49,872 bases of DNA from Lindgomyces ingoldianus. Its lineage: Eukaryota > Ascomycota > Dothideomycetes > Pleosporales > Lindgomycetaceae. Below the pieces are notes generated by a model. It was given only the letters and a program-made list of their open reading frames with translations, searched no databases and had not been told where the DNA came from. Location of the stretch: assembly GCF_010093535.1 (NCBI RefSeq), contig NW_022985182.1:40150-90021 (forward strand), read 5' to 3'. Positions 32,102-45,500 of the stretch are shown here, piece by piece; the first letter of the stretch is position 1, and the number at the start of each line of letters is the position of its first letter. A program made the translations under genes and the position numbers.

Positions 32102-35100
32102 TGTCCGAATAGTGATATTCGGGCGCCTGGTTGATAGTCACGTGGCTCGGATGCGCCCGGATCCCTGTGCACGGAGATCCGTGCGCAGAGTTTAGGACTA
32201 TATCAACCCCTTTCCTTCGTACGATAGAAAACAACAAGAAGCAATTAACACTAGTTACCTAACACCCCTGTGCAATGTTTACACTGTGCAAACCTCTCCG
32301 TCTTGTACGCATTTGCTAACACTAAGTGCTATCTAGCAGAGAGTCTATTTAACACTAATTAGTAGTTTAAATACTGTAAGAGAGAAAGTTTTTCTTATAC
32401 CTTTCTATTTAAAAGTTTATGTATAAGAAGAATTCTTTTTCTTACTACTTTAACTATAAATTAGTAAGAGTAAAGATAAAGTCTAATTTATATACAAGTA
32501 GCTATAAATCTCTATTTAGTTACTTAAGCAAAAGCAAGAAACCTGTCTATATAATACTATTTAAAGGTATTATATAAATAGTAGTGCTTGTTTAACGCTA
32601 GAAGGTCTGTTTTATCTTTTTGCATAAGGCTGTTTAGAGGCAGCGTACAACAAGAAGTAAGACAGCGCGCGACAACGCATAATTAACTACTATAGAGCAA
32701 TAAGCAACGCCAGCTCTATCTATAACTAGCTAACATAACATATTAACATATAACTAATACATACTTTTTATAGGCATCTTAGCAAAGACTCTAGCAAAGC
32801 AGATAAACATTAAGAATTAAGTAGATAAGATTAAACTATTAAATAACATACTTAAAAATAAGCTTAATTTATACACAGCTAACTTAATTATAAAACTCTG
32901 CGCGTTAAGTGTAATAGATGTATGTACACTTAAAAACTTTTAAAATAACTTTATAAAGTAAAAGCTTATACACTTTAGAGATCTTAGCTAACTGTTTCTA
33001 TAAAAACTAATTACTACTTTATAGAACAAGGGCATTAGCTTTAAAAAGGACATAATAGAGGCTACTACACTATATAGACTTATAAAAAAAGAACACATGT
33101 TTACTATCCTACTAAAGCATTATATAAAACTATTACTACTATTGCTAGTCTTAACGCAACAGAGGATGTCTCTGTACAAATCACCTACAGACCTAATACT
33201 TCCTCTATAATTAGTACAACTACCTTGTAATAGCTTACTGTACAAGAGCACAACTAGGCAGCTACATATTCCTATAGCCACAGCTCTGCATGAGATTCCC
33301 TAAAGCTTGTACCCACTACATATAATTTAATTACTGTATAATCTATACTAACTTCTACTTACATAAGATATTACAGTAGAGAACCTTACACCTAAAAAGG
33401 TTATATAATTTTAAAAGGTATAAAGGAAGAAAAACAACTATATAGGGCAACTATATAATATTCTAGCTAACAAGGCTATAGTATTTATTAAGCTCTGCTA
33501 ACACCTTGCTATCTCTAAGGCATTATACGTAAGCATCTTTCCTAATATTTTTAAAAAGCGCGCACACATGTTCTACCTTTATAATATTAGTCTAGGACAA
33601 TTATAAAAGTTACTGTATAAGTAGCTTAGTAATTACTTTAATACTAACATAAACTATAACTAGTATTAGACAGATTAAATAACAATAAGCTTTATATAAA
33701 GTAAGTAAGAAAACTTTATAAAAACTTTATATAAAGCTTTTAAAGCTATAATTAATAAACTTACTTTTGCATAAAAAGCTCTTAGTCTATAAATCTAAAG
33801 CAAGATACTGCTTTACACTACTATTATATAAGCATGCTAAGGGTAACTTAAACTTAAATAAGCAATGTTTTTAATTAAGCCTACATGTAAAGCACTGTAC
33901 AGTAACCTCTGTTTAGCACTTTAAGTTATAATTAATTAATAGAATAATGCATTTATAAACAAATCCTAAAACGTGTACTACATAAATAGGTAATATAGCT
34001 TACTACATACACATAGCTATTAACAATATAGAAAAAGCCTAAGGGGATATAGAGGATTATTTAGACTATAGTTCTCTGTATAATTAAAGTAATGCTTTAT
34101 CTATTATAAAAAAGAATGTTAGTTAATAAATTATTCTTATATAGATTAATCTTATATAAAACACTAATATATCTCTTTGTATAAAAGATTCTATAATAAG
34201 ACACTAACATGTAAAAAAGTAAATATGTACATTTAAAAGTTTAAAGGTAAACTAGAGTAGAAGAAAAAGAAGTTACACAACAACAACAACCTAGATAAAA
34301 AAGAAGGTAAGAAGATTATTAACTACTTTACTAATGCTACATTTCTTTACTGCGCGACTGTAGAGGACATCTACAGCCTAGAACCTAAAGGATACGCAGA
34401 ATAGTTTATCCTTAAAGATTAATACTGTACAGTATACTAAAGTAAACTATAGAATACTAGCGTAGTAAGAATCTCTACTGTAAGGAAGTTATAACTTAAA
34501 GCATACCTACAAAAATTCTTTTATACAAAAGTAGACTAGACACTAAGGAAAAAAAGTATTAGCTTTAAAAAATAAGGATTAATAAAATTAATTAGTACTA
34601 TATAAATTACTAACTTAGTTAGTAACATAATGTATTACATTCTAAAGACTCTAACACTATTCCTGCTATTGCTAGCAGATGCTAACTAACTTAGGGCATA
34701 CTTTAATAACATTTTAAATGTTATTATACGCAAAGACAAAACTACTATTCTTATTATATAAAAATAAAGATACTTTTTTTTTAACATTAGTAAGAAAGAA
34801 TCTATGTCTTTCTTTACTAAATTAGAACTCTACCGCCTCCACTACTAATTTAGACACCCCCGCACAGAGAGACTCTAGAAGATGCTAACCAGCGCCAGCC
34901 ATAACGTTAATGCCGCAGTGCTGGAAGAGATTAAGAAGTTCTACTACCTCTGCTAATTGTACAACTAGGCCCTGCAAAGATTTAAGTTTATAATTAAAAA
35001 TAACACCTACTTTAACTATAAAGTTATTATTAATGTTGTATAAATTAATAATAAGGATGTTTTATATGTTATTAATATAGACACATTATTTTAGGCTGCC

Positions 35101-37937
35101 ACATTCCTAAAATCTATGTCTGCACAAGATACCTAGGATGCACTGTGCAAATGCTAGATTAACACCTATTAAGGACCCCTAAACTACATTATGCATAACT
35201 CTAGTATAAACTTTGCTTTAAAGGATTTTTAAGCTTGTGCAAAGATTGTAGGAGCTACATGCAGGCAGATGCCTGTAGAAGCACATTAGGCAGTTAGAAA
35301 GGTTAAGCGCGCGCACGCACCTCTCTAACAAGCGTTCAACATCCTAAAGACTGAGCTAGGTGACTGTACAGATAATGAGGCTATCCTGCAGATGGCAGTT
35401 AAGGCTCTAAACGACACAGCTGGCCCACACAGTCTAGTACCCACGCTGCTAGTCTTTAGGGCATACCTAAGAATTAACCTAAACTCTCTACTATTGCTAG
35501 ACATTATTGCACAAGCAAGCGCTGCACAAAAGGTAATAAAGATACTTTAAAAGAACTGTGCAAAAGTAAACATTAATTATATAATTAACACCTATAATAG
35601 CCCTACAACGCACAAAGTTCTTAACCTCCCCCTTAGCTTAAAGATTATAGCATAGAGAGAGAAGGAAGGCTAGACTAGCCTGTATAAGATTAAGAGCATT
35701 AAAGGGAGAGACGTTATTATTAAGAGAGAGAATAGCCTACTAAAGCTCTGATGTACGCAGGTCAAACTGTACTATAGAGAAAAGGAGGAAGACAACCTAC
35801 CTGCAACAGATGACCTAGATGAACTAATCCCTGTACAAAGAGATCCCCTAAAGAAGAGGAAGAGAGAACAGCCCTGCAAGAATGTTGCAGAGGCAGAACT
35901 AGAACCACAACTAGCTAAGAGAGGCTGTGGGAGACCACGCAAGAATCCTGTACAAGACATAATGTTCCTAACCTAGAAGAAAAAGGATGACTACGCTCTG
36001 GCGATCAAGCTCTGTGCGGACAGTGTGATCACAACACCTGGGAAACCATTTAAAGAATTAGACTGTACAGAAATAGAGAGCCTAATCGCGGGCAGCACGT
36101 TTAAGGTACTTTTATATAATCTATTAATCTACAAGGGACAGATCTTTAACCTTTAACTTATATATAAAGTTAAAAAGAAATTAATAAAACTATATAAAAA
36201 GTTATAACTTGTGTTTACAGGACATTTAGATAAGGAGAAGAAGGAGATCCTTACATAGTCTCCTATAATTTAGAAAATAAGTTAGAGGTTAATCCTAGCT
36301 ATTAGCCTATTACTAATAGCTTTATACAACATGCACTATAAACTACGCAATATTACTTAGGCATATGTATAATTAATAGACAAGCTTGTTTGCACTCTCT
36401 TTACATAACTACTAAGAGAACTCTGTAAAAGCTTCCCTCCACACACAATATTTAGAGTTGTACAACTACTATACAGCGCAGCAGAGTTAGGCTTGTATTA
36501 GTTTAAGACATACTATAACTATTATAAGAATAGACTTTTTATAAAAACCTTATTATATAATCTGTGCTTATTAATTACACATAAAGGCCTAACAGTGTTT
36601 AGTATTACAGGACTATAGACAGATAATACCCTTAGTATTATTACAGCTAATTTTGCATAAAGAGAGGGAAAAAAATTGCTTAAAGCTAACTTCTAAGTAA
36701 AGCCTAAGACTATACTATTGCATAATTAGGCTATTAAATTTAATAGAGGAAAGATCTACTTTATATAAAATAATATTATTCTTACATAGAAGGGTTAAGC
36801 TAGGAATCTACACATAATAGAGTCTAAGGTAGAGGATGCCGCGCAGAAGTACGTTGAACAGCGCGCGCGAGGTGCCTATATCGCATTAGTATGTTAACCT
36901 GAGGCAGCATTTGACCTGTCTACTGCTGCTTAAGTCATGTTGCTGTTATACAATAATATTAAGGCATTAAACATATAAATCTAATAGTAAATTAACAACT
37001 AGAATAGAGGATTATTATATGTACTACTTAATCTTTTCTATATAAAGTTATTTATCTTTACTAACAGATTTTTTATAAATAATAAGGACCTAAGTTTATA
37101 GCTTAGCTTTTTTATTATTTTTAGGACTAAGCAGTAAACTAGAAACTTATACAACTTTAAAATTATAGGTAATATTGTACACTAGAACTCCTCTAAGTGT
37201 AAACGCGTTACCTGCTCTGTCCTAGCTAGTAAGCTGTACAGAATAGTGGGAGGATTTAACTACGTAATTGCACTAAGTACAACTATTAACTAGATTACAT
37301 GTATGCTTAGAATACCTCCTGTACCTATTGTACTATGCATAGATTTAAGATCTCTATATAAATGTCTTATAAAGCTTAGAACAATAAATAAGAAAAGACT
37401 TATAATTAATATTATGTTAATTTAAGAATTATACAAGAAGAGGGAGATTATAGAGATTAAGTAGATTAATAAAAGAGATAACCCTATAAATGCCTGTATA
37501 AAGAAGGCGCTAAACTTTGCTCTTAAGAAACTAATTTTGTATAACTAACTAACTGTTAGAGTTAAAGCATTAGTTAACAGACTTAAGCCTGTATAAAATA
37601 AGTAAAAAGGGCCCTACAGCAACCTGTCTACTGTATGTGTAAATAAGGCAAGTCCTGTATAAAAGAAAAACAAAAAGTTGCTAATGTCTAAATAGTAATA
37701 TTTAGGCGCCTAGTTAATAGTCACGTGGCTTAGATGCGCCTAGATCCCTGTGCACAGAGATCTGTGCGCAGAGTTTAGGACTATATCAACCCCTTTCCTT
37801 TGTACAATAGAAAACAACAAGAAGCAATCAACACTAGTTACCTAACACCCCCGTGCGATGTTTACACCGTGCAAACCTCTCCGTCTCGTACGCATTTGCT
37901 GACACCAAGTGCTAGCTAGCAGAGAGTCCATTCAACA
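32102..37937 (+). mobile_element. Ty1/copia retrotransposon, 5.8 kb, TSD GAAAG
   Basis: Two 253-bp LTRs (32102-32354 and 37685-37937), each starting TGTC and ending TTAACA or TCAACA. The target duplication GAAAG lies at 32097-32101 and 37938-37942. It sits inside the integrase gene of gypsy A: the reading frame runs YLRK before the insert and YILYN after it. The coding order integrase, RT, RNase H on the plus strand identifies copia. Inactive through many stops. Confidence 0.9.
35280..37560 (+). pseudogene. pol remnant of the copia element
   Basis: Integrase-side sequence (MAVKALNDTAGPHSLVPTLL) at about 35390-35450 is almost intact. RT-side sequence (YALAIKLCADSVITTPGKPF) at about 35990-36050 is followed by a degraded RT core around 36230-36500. 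RNase H (VLCIDLRSLYKCLIKL, then EIK-stop-INKRDNPINA) lies at about 37325-37500. The 35280-36090 block is clearly less mutated than the rest of the element. Confidence 0.75.
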
Positions 37938-39532
37938 GAAAGTATATATTATATAATTAGATAAATTAGGCAGAATAGCTTTTTATAGCGTAGCTAGCAA
38001 TTAACATAGTAGAATCTACTATAATAAAAAAACACTATATAAAGCTAACTTTAGATATTACTTTTACTTTGCGCTTTATAAAACGCAACCTATAAACTTA
38101 CTAGAATCTGCTACCTGTCTTTTTTAATTATTAAAACTACACTAAAAATTAGCAATTAAGGCTAAGGCTAGTTAAAAAGAAATAGAGTAAAACACAAATA
38201 AGGCTTAGTAAGAAATCTCTATAATTTAACTAGAAGATTATGTGTACTTTAAAACAAAAAACCTTTTCACTTTTAAACTATCTTAAAAACTTGCAGAGAA
38301 ACACATTAGCCTATACAAAGTACTCTAGACATAGAGGGATAATTATAAACTTAGGCTGCTAAAAAAAAATGCGCATACGCTTTTAGTTCTACGCCTTGAA
38401 GCTTAGAAAGTACTGAAAAAAATACCTCTTTTTATAACAAAATAAAAAGATATTAAAGCTAAATATAAAGTTAAGCAGATAGTAGATGCTAGAGAAGAAA
38501 AAAAGTTCTTAGTAAAGTAAAAGATATAGCTTACTAGTAAAAATATGTAAAAACTTATTAAGAACTTAATAAATACTTCTTAGCTTTTTTAAGACTATTA
38601 GGCGTCTCTTCTAGCTAAAACTAGCCTAGAGAAAGTTCTCTAGACTAGAAAACACTATCTTTAGTAGAAAAAACTATTATAAAACTAGGTAGCTGCAATG
38701 TAGAAAGCTGCTAACTCTACAACATAGGTTAAAAAGAAAAATAACTATAAGCTTCTGCCTTAAGCGCTTTAATTTTATCTAAGAATAAAAAGTCTGTTTC
38801 TAGATATTTTACCTTATAATTCTCTAGAAGATTAAGCTGCTTCTAGAACTAAGTTTCCTAAACCTAGATTAATTATAACTCCTCTAAGTTATGCTCTACT
38901 TCTTACTCTTGCTTATTCTAAACAGCCTTTATCTTAAAAAGAAGTTGCTTCTATTTTTTTCTAGATAATTTTAAGCTGTGTTAAAAATAAAAGCATTATA
39001 ATAGTTTCTCTTTTAAACGCGCTTTACACACTTATTTAATAATAAGGTTAAAACGCAGGAAGATCTTAATAAACAATAAGGACTGCATAGCTGCATCTTT
39101 GTATAACAAAGGGGATTAAGGCAGGCAACAGCGCGCGAACAGCAACTATAAGTAGACTAACAAGAAAACTAACAAGGCATAGTTAAGAAAGATAGACATC
39201 TATAAGGTGTTTATAAAAGAGTATACTAGATAAAAAGAAATTCTAACACTTATAATAGTATAGGCAGAACAGTAAGGATGCTAATAGAGAGAGGAGCCTA
39301 CATGTTACAACCTATAATTAGGCTGTAAGTGTCACGGTCAACTTGGACATGCCTCGGACTCTCCCCGGAGAGCCCTCGGCCCAGCCTTGGGCACATGACG
39401 TCCCGTCACGTGCCCTAGCACATATATATATATCTTCTTACAAACCCCTGAGTCTCCTTAAGGATTTGTCTATTAATACTATCCTGTACCCCCTTCTGCG
39501 CTTCACGCTTCCTGCTTTACAGTGCTCTTATA

Positions 39533-42500
39533 ATTTAAATCCTTTATACTTTCCTATAGAGACGCAGTTAGTTTAAAGAATAGAAGGCTACTTCTACTAC
39601 TGCTTTTTAAGCTTTACCTTAATTAAAGAGCTATAACAATAATAGCTAACAGCAGTTACACACGCAAAAGCAGGGCCACAGCTACTACCCCTTCTAAGGC
39701 TGTTCTAGAGACGCTTTATAACAACTCTAGTGCTTAACTCCTTAAGCACCTTACATCTTAGCGCCTTAACTAAATTCCACTAGATTAGCAAGTATAAGAG
39801 GTAGAAGATAAAGAACACTAAGTCTTTAAGTTAAAAGATAAGTAAGACCCTAAAAACTATTAGGGACGTAGTTAGACTAAACCTAGAAACTTTTTAGGTT
39901 ATACTAGATAAGGATTAAACAACCCTCTTATTACACTAAGCCCCTTAGGTTTTAGAACTCTAGGGACTGCTAGTTAGCTCCCTATAGGCCACTCACAGCA
40001 ACTGTTAGCAACAAGGGCTAACGCGATACGCTGCAGTACCCTTCTAGAGCAGGCCTAAACTAGCTCTACTACTGTCCTAGTGCAACTCTTAACTAATAAA
40101 GTGTTTATATAATTACTCCTTATAAAAGCCTTTTAGCTTAAGGCTAAAAAAGCTCTAGAAGCTAAAATTAGTTAAGCTTATAAACAGGCCTAGATTACTT
40201 CTATAACTTTTAGCCTATTTCTTAGGACTACTCTAAATTAACTCTAATTCTAAGCTAGCCTAGATAAGACCTTAAGTTAGCTATCTAAGATTAAGGCCCT
40301 TTTAAAGCTTAGCTTCTTAAAGAAGTCTCTAACCCTATAGTAAGTAGACACTTAGGTAAGAGATATAAACAGTATCTAGGAATATGTAGACCTTCTAGAT
40401 AACTCTGCTACTTAAACTTAATAAATTATTAACTAGATCTAGTTTAAAGTCTATAAAGACTTAATTAGTTGCGCTATTAACAAAGGCACTATTAAAACCT
40501 AGGCTTAGCTTTAAACTAAAGTACATAAGCTTACCTAAGATCTTCTTCTAACGCAGTACAAGAACTACTATTACTTTTAGAATACAGAGTAAAAAGTAGG
40601 TAATACATTTAACACTTTTATTACCTAGCTATCTTAGTAAGAGGGTCTTTTAAAAAACACTTCTTTCTAAACCTTTAACAGAGAGAAACTCTATAAGATT
40701 AAAATTGCCTTTGTATAAAGCTGCCTTTTAAAATCTATTTAAAGAGAAATGCAGCGCAACAGCTTACTTAAGTCTGTAAACACTTAGCTAGAGTTTAAGC
40801 GCGCTGTACGCAACACTAAAACTGTTGCTTGCCCTAAGCAAGCTCTAATAACGCCCTAGGCTAGCTCTAGGGACGCTTTAACTTAGAAAAAAAAGCAGTT
40901 CTGCTCTACCTTAAACTCTTAACAGTAGTAGAAAGATAAAAGATAAGACTAGAAGCTTATAAGCTAATTAATAAGCAACTAACAGTCTCTAGTACAGAGG
41001 ACTAATACTGCTACAACAACGCCTTAAAAGACCTCTAGTAAACATAAGCCCTACTAGAAGAACTAATTTAACTAAAAAGACAATAATAGCATAAAAAAAA
41101 AGAAGCCCTAGTTGCAAATCTTACACACTTGCAACTAGGGCCTAAATTAAATAGTAAGCAGCTCTACATTATAGTTTAGGTGCAGCTTAAACTCTCTAAT
41201 AGCAGAATAACTATCCTCTACAGCCTTTACAACATAGGTGCTAAATTAAACCTAATAAATGCTAGTGTTATTTAGAAATATAGCCTCTTATATAAGCACT
41301 ACTATAAAAAGCCTAACATAAGCTTTATTAATAATTACTAATTACAGTTAGGATTACTATATAATCTTTCTCTTGTCTACACAGACAACAAGAGTACTAA
41401 TAAAGAAGTTAGCCCTTAAAGATTTTAGTTAGCTAATTTCTTAGGTTATAACCTAATCTTAGAGTATTCTTAGCTGTAAAAAGCTAACCCTAAAATCTGT
41501 TTTAAAGACAGTACATTTAAGTAGTAGGAGAATAATAACAGTAAAATCTAGTTAGTATCTGCTAAGGAGCTCCTAAAGGACTTTAGTTCTAGAAAGACTG
41601 CATACGTGCTGCACCCTACCTCTTATACTATTTAACTAATAAGCAACAATGTTAGGAAGGAAGCCCTCTTAGAGAAACTGCTTTAGGGACACCCTAAACC
41701 TGCTCTGCAAGCCCCTAGGCCTAGTGGCAACATAGTGCAGGATGCAAAGTACTTTTATTATTAAGGGCTACTCTAGTTAAAGAAGTACATGCTTAAGATT
41801 TAAAAGCATTTTTAAAAGTGTATTAAAATGTTTCTAAAGCTTTTATAGCTTCCTAAAGCTATAGCCTATTGTGTAGTAGCTAGTATCTATAATTAAGGCC
41901 ACCGCTAGGCCACACTGCCCGCGGGCGTTGCCTGGGTACTTCCTGACGACAGCGATGGGTATCCAGGCACTGATGATGCTGACGACGCTCTAGACCCTAA
42001 GAAACTCGCGCATGTTCCCCCTAAGTTCTACTCTTAGTAGTACACTTTTAGCAAACATTGTACAAACATCCTTAGGCTAAACAGCAAGCATAATTATGCT
42101 ATAGAGATTAAAAAGGGAAAGAAGATTCTAAACCTCCTAATCTATAACCTCTCCTGCCACAAACTAGATATCCTGCGGGAATACCTTAATGCAGCCTAGG
42201 AGAAGAGTTAGATACGCCTAAGCAGGTTGCTAGCAGGTGCTCCTATCCTCTTTGTCCTAAAACTAGATAGAACACTATAACTTTATGTTAACTATTAAGG
42301 TCTTAATAAAATTATAATTAAAAACTAATATTCTATTCTGCTTATAAGCAAGATGTTAGATTGCTTATTAAAGGCTAAAGTTTTTATAAAGCTTAACCTT
42401 TATAACACCTACTATAGGCTTTATATTAAGGAAGGGGATAAGTAGAAGACTGCCTTTAAGACACAGTACAGGCATTTTAAGTACCTTATTATGCTTTTTA

Positions 42501-45500
42501 GCCTAGCTAATGCTCTAGCCACTTTTTAGTCTTATATTTATAAGGCTTTAGAAGGCTTATTAGATAGGATGTGTGTTATCTATCTAGACAACATCCTTAT
42601 TTACTCTAAAGATAAAAAGGACTATAAGCAACATATCTTTAAAGTTCTTAATTAACTAGTAGAATAAAGACTGTACTATAAGGCATCTAAATGTTCTTTT
42701 AAGACAAAAGCTGTTAAGTTCCTAAGCTTTATAGTTACACTAAAAAGTGTAGTAATAAACTTATTACGCGTTTAGATAATTAAGAAATAGCCTAAGCTAA
42801 AGAGCTTTAAAAACATCTAGGTATTTCTAGGCTTTATAAACTTTTATTAAAGATTTATTTATAATTACTTAAAGATTACACGCCTACTAGTTAACTATAT
42901 AATAGCTGCTTAAGCCCTAAGTCTGCCCTGTAGGGGCCCTAACTTAAAAAAGAAGAAGAAAGTAAAGCAGAATTGCAAGGGTTCTATAAAGTAGTACTAG
43001 GAATAGTTCTAGCCTAAAAAGGCTTATAACGCCTTTCTAACTTTTAAGTTAAAATTTATAGATGCCTTAGTTTTCTAGCACTTTAATCTATTAAAGCTAG
43101 TTATAATTATTACAGACGCTTTTAAGTTTGCTATAGTAGTAATACTGCTCTAGCCTTAGTTCTCTAAGCTAGCAGTAAATTGCTACTAAAGGCCTATAGC
43201 CTTTTAGAGCTGCAAGTTAAGCAGCCTATAACTCTGTTAGCATACGCACAACAAGAAGTTGTGCGCAATTATAAAAAGCTTTAAACATTAAAGGCACTAC
43301 TTAGAGTACACTTTAAGCATAATCTAGGTACTCTTTAATTACAACAATCTGCGCTATTTTATAATAATAAAGAAGCTCTCCTTTAAGTAAGCCTACTAGG
43401 CAGAAGAGCTAGCGCAGTTTAATTTTAAGATTAAATATAAGCTAGGTTTAGAGAACCTAGCTAACAGACTATCTAAGAGACCTAATTACATAAAAAGGGT
43501 CTCCTTAAGAGAAGCAAAATTACTGCAAGACATAATGCTCCTAACTTTGTAGTAAAAGCTTTAGGTGTAGGCAATTTAAACGTCTACAGCTTATTACGCT
43601 AGTTAGGCAGCGTGTGGTATAACTTCTCCTAACAGTAACCTAGCAAGGTGCTGTACTATACCTAGGGAATCCCTAAATCTACCTAATATAACATTAATTA
43701 TTAGAGGTACGCCTTTATTAACCTAACCTGTTGTTCCTACAGACTATAGCAGTCACAGGGCAGTTAATCCTAAAGCGCTGCAGGTCCCCTACAGGGAACC
43801 TATAATGCAACAACAGACCTAGGATATTACAGAGAAGTTCCTTTATTGCTCTTACATCTACAGAATGTTGTTGCTAAACTATCTTACTATTACAGCTATA
43901 TAAGATAAAAACGCCTATGCTTTAAAAGTTCTAGAATGTCTCTTTAAGTATGTTAAGTAAGTGTAAGAAACTAATAAGGCCTATTAGTTAAATACGCTCT
44001 TAATAAAAAGGAAGGTAGGTAAGGTAAAAAAGGGCACCCTATTTTAGAAGCATAACCCTATAAGTGTCCTGCGCAGGAATAGGAGAGTGTAAATCCTAAA
44101 TAATAAAGCCTTGTGTTAAAACATCCTAATAAAGAACTACAATAACCTTATAAGAGGGCATTATAGTGTTAAAAAGACTACAGACCTTCTTAAAAGAAAA
44201 TACTACTAGCTGTACCTTTACTATGACGTTTACAAGTACGTTATAAGGTGCGCACTATGCTAGCTAAATAAGATTTAGCGGCATAAGCCTTAGAAGTTGC
44301 TAAAACCTTTACTCCTACTTACTTCTCTATAAAGGCACTACTTACTAGACTTTGTTACTAACCTACTAAAGTTAAAAGACTTTATAGGTAGTACTTATAA
44401 CTTAATCTTAGTACTTATTAACTGCTTCTTAAAGTATGTCTAGTACTTTCCTGTTACTAAGACTATTATAGTAAGAAAACTAGCTACTCTTCTAAAGGAG
44501 CAATTTTTTATAAAGATAAGACTACTAAATACTTTTATTTTTAATTATAGTTTAATCTTTACTAGTTAGTTTTAGTTAAACATCTGCTTCTACTTAAAGA
44601 TTAACTACTAGCTTAGTATAGCTTTCTATCCTTAGACTAATAGGCAAACTAAGCGTTAAAATTAAGAATTAGAGTTATTCTTGTAGTTATACTTAAACTA
44701 CTAGCAGAACAATTAGTGCAAGCTGCTACTGTACGCAGAGTATGCTTACAACTCTAAGAAACACTCCTCCTATAGCAAATGCCTAATACGCGTAGCGTAC
44801 AGGGTTACCCTAAAGGGCTTTAACAGGGTTAAGGACGATCATTAGCTCAGGCGCCCGCCCCAGGTATGGGACAAGTCTGGAAAGGCACTAGCCCTGCGGG
44901 ACCAGGTGGTCGCTTATCTCTTAAGATAGAACAAGCAATAGGAAGCTGCGCGCTTATGCCTTAAGCAGGCGCAGCAGCACTAGGTTAAATAGTACAACAC
45001 TAAGCATTTAAAGAAGCACTTTAGTGTAGGAGATTAAGTTATCTTAAAGTTAAAGCACATTAAGACATAGTGTCTATTAAAGAAGCTTAATACAATGTAC
45101 TTAAGACCTTTTAAGGTACTTAAGAAAATTAAGAAGCTAGCATACTAGCTAGACTTACTATAATTAATGTAAAGAATCTATTCTGTCTTCTATGTTTTAC
45201 TGCTAGAGCAATAGAACAAGCCTCTTTAAAAAAAGCCTTTCTAGCCTAGGCCTGTACATGTCCTAGAGACAGATAGCAGAAACTGCTATAAAGTTAAAGA
45301 AATTCTTAAACATAAAGATCTAAAGGTAGGATAATAGTTTTTTATAAAGTAGCTTAAGTAGCTTCTTAAGAACTCTACCTAGAAACTTAAGGAACACTTT
45401 AATAACTATAAGGAAGTTCTTTAGGATTATTAGCTTACTTTACGCAATACATTACAACAGAAGCAATAGCTAAACACTACACTTACAGGTACTCTCTAAG

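Larger units (their letters stand above)
26616..39302 (+). pseudogene. gag-pol of gypsy A (broken, interrupted)
   Basis: Relics in order. A gag zinc knuckle lies at about 27560-27602 (C-X2-Y-X4-H-X4-C with a stop). A protease-like motif lies near 28900. Reverse transcriptase at about 29870-30060 includes YLDNVLIYT, the altered YLDD active site. RNase H starts at about 30765 (HIDALLRAKEAV) and continues after the solo LTR (NYSILDKKLKAIV). The integrase core at about 31760-32096 (DFITRLL, TTKFLHI) resumes after the copia insert at 37943. Numerous stops. Frame continuity across three inserts was checked by eye. Confidence 0.8.

Noticed and set aside
39343..39576. 77-codon ORF MDMPRTLPGEPS and its copy at 47687-48031
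   Set aside because: Lies in the LTRs of gypsy B; open only because the LTR edge escaped mutation.
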